DNA of 18,055 nt. Source: Clostridium_Z sp040797585 (GTDB taxonomy: Bacteria > Bacillota > Clostridia > Clostridiales > Clostridiaceae). Position 1 is the stretch's first letter. Every line of letters begins with the position of its first letter. Location of the stretch: NCBI RefSeq assembly GCF_040797585.1, contig NZ_JBFNEO010000033.1:1-18055 (forward strand), read 5' to 3'. The notes under the pieces were generated by a model. That model was not told the DNA's origin, made no database searches, and saw only the letters and a list, made by a program, of their open reading frames with translations. The translations under genes were made by a program, and so were the position numbers. Below, piece by piece: positions 14,347 to 18,055 of the stretch.

Positions 14347-14477
14347 CTGATGGCTAGTAACTGTAACACCCATCTCCTCTTAAAGGATAGGGGATAACAG
14401 TTACTACGCCCCTAGATTAACTCATCTAACCTTCATATGGTGGAAAGAAACACCACCTGAAGGAAGATTCGTTCTAT
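14347..14477 (+). repeat. Dispersed structured repeat, copy D (131 bp, best preserved)
   Basis: This copy starts CTGATGGCTAGTAACTGTAA after TCTTAT and ends GGAAGATTCGTTCTAT. Hairpin 1 is a long imperfect stem closed by AGTAACTGT (14356-14364) and ACAGTTACT (14397-14405), with CCC/GGG and TCCT/AGGA pairs inside. Hairpin 2 is TAGATTAACTCATCTA (14413-14428). Hairpin 3 is CCTTCA (14430-14435) with TGAAGG (14458-14463), enclosing TGGTG/CACCA. About 130 bases contain three ordered hairpins and no reading frame. Confidence 0.9.
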
Positions 14478-14659
14478 AAATCCTTAAAATCTAAGACTTT
14501 TAAAGGTTCATCTTCAAGTATAGGTTAATATTCAAACTTAAAAGACTATACCTTTATTTAAAATTCCTTAAGTATAAAAGTATTATTCATGAAAAATATT
14601 ATTAAAATTATTAATTCCTATAAATTTTAATAATTTTAATTCAATTTAAAATATATATC

Positions 14660-14688
14660 TTGAACTTTTATGTTTATTATCTTATTAT
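14660..14688 (+). promoter_or_regulatory. Promoter of the ThrE-type exporter operon
   Basis: TTGAAC (14660-14665), a 17-base spacer and TATTAT (14683-14688). Transcription would begin near 14695, so the leader is only about 28 bases and holds little besides the AAGGGGG ribosome binding site. That leaves no room for a riboswitch or T-box. Confidence 0.7.
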
Positions 14689-14723
14689 GAACATAAAAAA
14701 CATAAGAATAAGGGGGCTTAGCT

Positions 14724-15491
14724 ATGGATGTAGATAAAATTCTTCATCTTGCTGCCTATGCTGGAGAAATAATGCTTGAAAGTGGCGGAGAAAACTATAG
14801 AGTTGAGGAGACCATGTGTAAAATATGTAACGCCTATGGACTTTATAACATTCAATCCTTAGTTATTCCTAAAGGCATAATAATTTCAACTCAAGTTCCT
14901 AATCTTCCAACTCATACTGTGGTAAAAAAAGTAGAAAGAAGAACTTGGGATCTTGAAAAGGTAGCTAAAGTAAATAACTTATCTAGATCTCTTCAAAATA
15001 AAAATTACTCTATAGATGAGGTAAATAATGAATTAAATATTATAAGTAATACAAAAGGATATAGTGGTCTTATAAGGACATTATCAGGAGCTGTAGCTGC
15101 TGCATGCTTCTCTGTGTTATTTGGAAGTAACCTAAAGGATTTTATATGCACTTTTTTCATAGGTATATTTGTAAGTATATTTGGGTATGTTGGAGCCTTA
15201 TTATCCATAAATGGATTCTTCATGAATGCTCTAAGTGGTGCCCTTGGTGCCCTTCTGGCTATAATTTCTGTAGAACTTGGCTTTGGAGATCATGTAGATA
15301 AGGTAACCATAGGATCTATAATGCTTTTAGTTCCTGGACTTGTTATAACTAATGCCATAAGAGACACAATATCTGGCGATTTACTTTCTGGTTTAACAAG
15401 GGGTGCTGAAGCTTTTCTTATTGCTATATCCATAGCTATGGGAACAGGACTTGTATTTACTATATGGATAAACTTTTTAGGGGGTATATAG
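14724..15491 (+). CDS. ThrE-type amino acid exporter, large subunit (DUF1212)
   Basis: This 255-residue protein corresponds to the N-terminal half of the single-chain threonine/serine exporter ThrE. It has a cytosolic N-terminal domain (about 1-110) with the conserved ESGGENYRVEETM and a TxV-type region (ISTQVPNLPTHTVVKKVERR). About five membrane helices follow, including the conserved GGLIPGL-like stretch, here SIMLLVPGLVITNAIRDTISGD. Known ThrE exports threonine and serine with proton-motive force. In Firmicutes the two halves are commonly separate genes, as here, and substrate is often untested. AAGGGGG lies seven bases before the ATG. The next gene starts one base after this stop. Confidence 0.9.
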   Translation: MDVDKILHLAAYAGEIMLESGGENYRVEETMCKICNAYGLYNIQSLVIPKGIIISTQVPNLPTHTVVKKVERRTWDLEKVAKVNNLSRSLQNKNYSIDEVNNELNIISNTKGYSGLIRTLSGAVAAACFSVLFGSNLKDFICTFFIGIFVSIFGYVGALLSINGFFMNALSGALGALLAIISVELGFGDHVDKVTIGSIMLLVPGLVITNAIRDTISGDLLSGLTRGAEAFLIAISIAMGTGLVFTIWINFLGGI

Positions 15492-15492
15492 T

Positions 15493-15969
15493 GTGTTTAT
15501 AGAAACTCTAGCTGCTGCTGTTGGTACCTTAGCAATAGCAATAATATTTAATATCCGTGGAAAAAATCTAATTATAGCCTCCATAGGTGGAGCTCTTGGC
15601 TGGCTATTCTATAGTATCTTTCTATTCTATGGACTTACTAAGGTTAGTTCCTTATTTATTGCTTCTTTAATAATAAGCATATACTCTGAAATCTGTGCAA
15701 GAGTATATAAAACCCCTGTTACAACTTTTATAATATCTGCCCTCATTCCTTTAGTCCCTGGTGGTGCTATGTATTATACTATGTATGAAGCTGTAAATGG
15801 TAATGCAAGTACTGCTCTTTATATGACTATGGATACCTTAGCCAGTGCAGGGACTTTAGCCTTTGGAATAATCGTTGTATCTACTATACTTAAAATCTTT
15901 TTATCCGCAAAAAAACTTATAAAGTCCACTAATCTAAAAAAGCTTATTATGGATTTTAAAAATAAATAA
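15493..15969 (+). CDS. ThrE-type amino acid exporter, small subunit (DUF3815)
   Basis: The 158-residue membrane protein has about four to five hydrophobic helices and corresponds to the C-terminal half of ThrE. The conserved segment ISALIPLVPGGAMYYTMY mirrors the VPG motif in the partner subunit. The chain ends in a basic tail (KKLIKSTNLKKLIMDFKNK), which suggests a cytosolic C terminus. The start is a GTG separated from the upstream stop by a single base (TAG-T-GTG). Its ribosome binding site AGGGGG lies inside the end of the previous gene, so the two are translationally coupled and presumably form one transporter. The transcript runs to hairpins at 16058-16187. Confidence 0.9.
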   Translation: MFIETLAAAVGTLAIAIIFNIRGKNLIIASIGGALGWLFYSIFLFYGLTKVSSLFIASLIISIYSEICARVYKTPVTTFIISALIPLVPGGAMYYTMYEAVNGNASTALYMTMDTLASAGTLAFGIIVVSTILKIFLSAKKLIKSTNLKKLIMDFKNK

Positions 15970-16018
15970 TTCTCTTTAGGAAAGACACCTATATGTATAG
16001 ATATATCACATGATATTT

Positions 16019-16106
16019 GAAACTAAACTTCAATCTATCATAATCTACGGTTTATTCAAAGATTGAGTCTTAGAAAAGGTATATCTATATATACCTTTTC
16101 TAAGAC
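16019..16106 (+). repeat. Local repeat, unit 1 (diverged)
   Basis: Begins GAAACTAAAC, then ATTCAAAGATTGAGTCTTAG at 16054, continuing AAAAGGTATATC. The same layout recurs at 16211 and 16300. In this unit the second half is followed by its own exact reverse complement, forming the 27-bp hairpin listed separately. Divergence is substantial, so the boundaries are approximate. Confidence 0.5.
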
Positions 16107-16115
16107 TCAATCTTT
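16058..16115 (+). terminator. Perfect 27-bp inverted repeat, probable terminator
   Basis: Arms 16058-16084 and 16089-16115 are exact reverse complements with a four-base loop (CTAT). The outer arm begins AAAGATTGAGTC. The plus strand continues TAAAAATCTTTC, a weak U-tract. It lies about 90 bases after the exporter operon and 25 bases before a second, better-formed terminator. The stem is much longer than normal terminators and may reflect a recent inverted duplication. Confidence 0.55.
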
Positions 16116-16138
16116 TAAAAATCTTTCACTATTAAAAT

Positions 16139-16187
16139 AAACCCTAGGAAAATTTACTTAGTTTCAATAAATTTTCCTAGGGTTTTT
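16139..16187 (+). terminator. Terminator downstream of the exporter operon
   Basis: A perfect 18-bp inverted repeat (16139-16156 and 16168-16185, outer bases AAACCCTAGG/CCTAGGGTTT) with an 11-base loop, ending in TTTTT on the plus strand. It probably ends the exporter transcript if that reads past the first hairpin. T-rich sequence on the other side could also stop the GH4 transcript. Confidence 0.85.
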
Positions 16188-16210
16188 CTATAAATACACT
16201 AAATAGTAAT

Positions 16211-16388
16211 TAAAACTAAACCACTGGTTACTATTATTTAAATTATATTCAAAGATTGAATTTTAAAATGGTATATATAAAGATAAACCACATAATAATT
16301 AAAATTAGATAACCAACTACCATTATTTAAGACATATTCAAAGGTTGAGTTTTGAGATGGTTTATAAATATGATTAAATATCATATAA
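16211..16388 (+). repeat. Two abutting diverged 89-bp tandem units
   Basis: Unit 2 (16211-16299) and unit 3 (16300-16388) align along their whole length: AAAACTAAACCACTGG against AAAATTAGATAACCAA, CTATTATTTAA against CCATTATTTAA, ATTCAAAGATTGAATTTTAA (16247) against ATTCAAAGGTTGAGTTTTGA (16336), and GATAAACCACATAATAAT against GATTAAATATCATATAAT. The offset is exactly 89 bases. They carry no reading frame and end eight bases before the stop of the GH4 gene. Unit 1 upstream is a third relative. Confidence 0.6.
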
Positions 16389-16395
16389 TATTTCT

Positions 16396-17736
16396 CTACT
16401 TCTTCATTTCTAGTTTTTCTACTACTTCTTTAAACTGTGGAAGATAATCCTTATGTGCCACTAATAATTCATCTAAAACTATTTTAGCCATTTTATCTGA
16501 AGGTATTAATGGATTTATAATAAGTGCTACTAAGGCTTTATTATAATCTCCTGTAACAGCAGCTTCTATAACCAACCTTTCAAAGGATTTAATTTGCTGG
16601 ATTAACCCATTAACCTGTATCTCCATTTCTCCAACCTGTATAGGTTTTGGTCCTTCCTTAGTTATAATGCAACTAACCTCTACAGAGGAATTTTCATCTA
16701 TCCCCTTTATTGTTCCATTATTTCTAATATCCACTGTTTGTATATCCTGCCTATCATTATATATAGAACTTATAAGCCTGCATGCTGCATCGCTATAGTA
16801 AGTCCCTCCTCTCTTTTCTAATTGAGGAGGCTTAATGTTAAGATTTTCATCTTTATATAAGTTAAATAAATCATCTTCTAATCTTTTAACTACTTCTGCT
16901 CTAGTTTCCCCTTTTGAAAACTCCCTTAATTCATCTTCTAACATTTCTTTTGTCTGGAAATAGTATTTATGATAAGGACAAGGTATTAGATTAAGTCCTT
17001 TAATAAACTCTGGCATCCAATTAAAATCTTCAATGTTCTTAACTACTCCTCCCATTTCTCCATTAGATATTTTATTTATAACTTCTTTTGTAACATCTAT
17101 TCCATCCTTATAAACCTTTCTTCCAAATACCATATGATTAAGCCCTGCAAAATCTATTCTTATTCTACTATGGTCCACATATAAAAGTTTTGCAGTGGCC
17201 ATTTCCATTCCTATTGGAACATTACAAAGTCCTATTACATTTTTATTTTTTCCATATCTTAAAATTGCCTCTGTAACTATTCCTGCTGGATTAGTAAAAT
17301 TTATAAGCCAGGCATTAGGACAAAGTTCTGACATATCCTTATCTATATCTAATATAACTGGTATGGTTCTAAAAGCCTTAAACATTCCACCAGCTCCATT
17401 GGTTTCTTGTCCTATTAATCCATGACTTAGAGGTATTCTCTCATCCTTTATCCTTGCATCTAAAAGTCCAACTCTAAGTTGAGTAGTTACAAAGTCAGCA
17501 TCTTTTAAGGCTTGTCTTCTATCCAAAGTTGTGTATATCTCCATAGGAATCCCCGCTTTTTCTACCATTCTCTTTGAGAGATCTCCAACTATATTAAGTT
17601 TTTCTTCCCCTTCTTTTATATCCACAAGCCAAAGTTCTCTAACTGGAAGCTCCTTATATCTTTTTATAAATCCTTCCACAAGCTCTGGTGTATAGCTTGA
17701 CCCTCCTCCTATGGTTACAATCTTTAATCCCTCCAC
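16396..17736 (-). CDS. GH4 family 6-phospho-beta-glucosidase
   Basis: GH4 enzymes hydrolyse phosphorylated disaccharides such as cellobiose-6-phosphate delivered by PTS transporters, using NAD+ and a divalent metal in an unusual redox-elimination mechanism. The 446-residue protein is full length. It has the NAD-binding GGGSSYTP (10-17), QETNGAGG (110-117), NFTNPAG (146-152), the metal ligand Cys171 in GLCNVP and His201 in GLNH. CN-P rather than the motif of alpha-glucosidase/alpha-galactosidase members, together with overall similarity to CelF/LicH, favours beta-glucosidase specificity. The start is GTG, eight bases after AGGAGG. No PTS genes lie within the window, so its transporter must be elsewhere or beyond 18055. 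Specificity remains inference. Confidence 0.9.
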   Translation of the reverse strand: MEGLKIVTIGGGSSYTPELVEGFIKRYKELPVRELWLVDIKEGEEKLNIVGDLSKRMVEKAGIPMEIYTTLDRRQALKDADFVTTQLRVGLLDARIKDERIPLSHGLIGQETNGAGGMFKAFRTIPVILDIDKDMSELCPNAWLINFTNPAGIVTEAILRYGKNKNVIGLCNVPIGMEMATAKLLYVDHSRIRIDFAGLNHMVFGRKVYKDGIDVTKEVINKISNGEMGGVVKNIEDFNWMPEFIKGLNLIPCPYHKYYFQTKEMLEDELREFSKGETRAEVVKRLEDDLFNLYKDENLNIKPPQLEKRGGTYYSDAACRLISSIYNDRQDIQTVDIRNNGTIKGIDENSSVEVSCIITKEGPKPIQVGEMEIQVNGLIQQIKSFERLVIEAAVTGDYNKALVALIINPLIPSDKMAKIVLDELLVAHKDYLPQFKEVVEKLEMKK

Positions 17737-17803
17737 AATTAATTCCTCCTTATATAAAAATATAATGATTAAAGTAGATACTTATTTTCTTATATGGAAA
17801 ATA

Positions 17804-17840
17804 TTCACTTTTTATACTTATATATCATACTATAAGTGTA
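17804..17840 (+). promoter_or_regulatory. Promoter with overlapping dyad before the last gene
   Basis: TTCACT (17804-17809), an 18-base spacer and TACTAT (17828-17833). A dyad TATACTTATA/TATAAGTGTA (17813-17822 and 17831-17840, one mismatch) covers the spacer and -10 box. It would suit a repressor operator, but the AT-rich composition makes chance plausible. Confidence 0.4.
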
Positions 17841-17865
17841 TAAACTATGATAGGAAGGGTGTATT

Positions 17866-18055
17866 ATGAGTATTTTTCGTGATTTTAATTTTATAGGCGT
17901 AAATCCAAACCTTGGAAATAGAGGCCTTAATAAAAAAGATATATCCAATAAAATTTTTTGTTACTTAAGCACAACTTCTATTACTACACTTACTCCTACT
18001 CCTACTAATACTTCTACTAATAACACAACTAATACTAACACTAATCCCAATTCAT
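17866..18055 (+). CDS. Thr/Asn-rich protein of unknown function (partial, cut by window end)
   Basis: Only the first 63 codons are inside the window. The start ATG has GGAAGGG six bases upstream and a promoter-like pair before that. The N terminus MSIFRDFNFIGVNPNLGNRG is not a signal peptide. From about residue 35 it turns into a low-complexity Thr/Asn/Pro run (repeats of ACT-AAT codons such as TPTPTNTSTNN). Such tracts occur in linkers of surface, spore-coat or collagen-like proteins, but nothing here decides. It is divergent from the GH4 gene. Confidence 0.7.
   Translation, partial: MSIFRDFNFIGVNPNLGNRGLNKKDISNKIFCYLSTTSITTLTPTPTNTSTNNTTNTNTNPNS

Larger units (their letters stand above)
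14077..14723. other. Gene-free gap between divergent HD and exporter genes
   Basis: About 650 bases with no supportable gene. It holds repeat copy D (14347-14477) and the exporter promoter (14660-14688). It also has a nested dyad at 14153-14209 (TTAGAAGA/TCTTCTAA outside TAACTAA/TTAGTTA) and an AT-only 12-bp dyad (ATTATTAAAATT/AATTTTAATAAT) near 14598-14636. The HD gene's own promoter is unclear, although a TATAAT lies just before its ribosome binding site. Confidence 0.6.

Noticed and set aside
14689..14723. T-box or other leader controlling the amino acid exporter operon
   Set aside because: The promoter at 14660-14688 leaves only about 28 leader bases. No T-box sequence such as a GGTGG-type box or anti-terminator is present between promoter and start.

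Overview
The window is AT-rich DNA with strong AGGAGG-type ribosome binding sites, short intergenic leaders, many U-tailed hairpin terminators and the gene content of a low-GC Firmicute. The most likely source is a Clostridium of the sensu stricto group. That placement comes from base composition and protein style, not from a database match.

Layout. Positions 1-4630 (minus strand) hold a complete kdpFABC operon for the high-affinity K+-transporting P-type ATPase, including a 25-codon kdpF. No kdpD/kdpE sensor-regulator genes lie in the window. Between it and ridA (5207-5584, minus) is a gene-free stretch with a palindromic promoter region, a possible small plus-strand transcript and the first copy of a dispersed repeat. 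Next come a SEC-C zinc-motif protein (6092-7234, plus), a DUF2500 membrane protein (7512-7898, minus), a secreted amidase with an SH3 domain (8187-9044, minus) and a SulP anion transporter with a STAS domain (9215-10840, minus). Positions 11016-11610 are a small mobile-DNA graveyard: a 97-bp inverted-repeat element abuts C-terminal remnants of Tn554-type tnpB and tnpC. It is followed by a 2H phosphoesterase-like gene (11698-12228), a 68-codon unknown gene, a histidine phosphatase, an HD-domain hydrolase, a two-gene ThrE-type exporter (14724-15969, plus), a GH4 6-phospho-glycosidase (16396-17736, minus) and the start of a Thr/Asn-rich protein cut by the window edge.

The most notable signal that genes do not explain is a repeat of about 130 bp present four times in the same orientation (5001, 7384, 8009, 14347). 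Every copy starts right after TAT. The three full copies end in TTCTAT. They fold into a succession of hairpins whose stems differ in sequence between copies but keep pairing. This looks like a small structured, non-autonomous mobile element or repeated RNA, possibly of the IS200/IS605-derived palindrome-associated type. A second local family, three diverged units of about 89 bp with a perfect 27-bp inverted repeat, fills the gap between the exporter and the GH4 gene.

Functionally, most genes are independent housekeeping or transport units with their own promoters and terminators. Only kdpFABC and the two exporter genes are clear operons.
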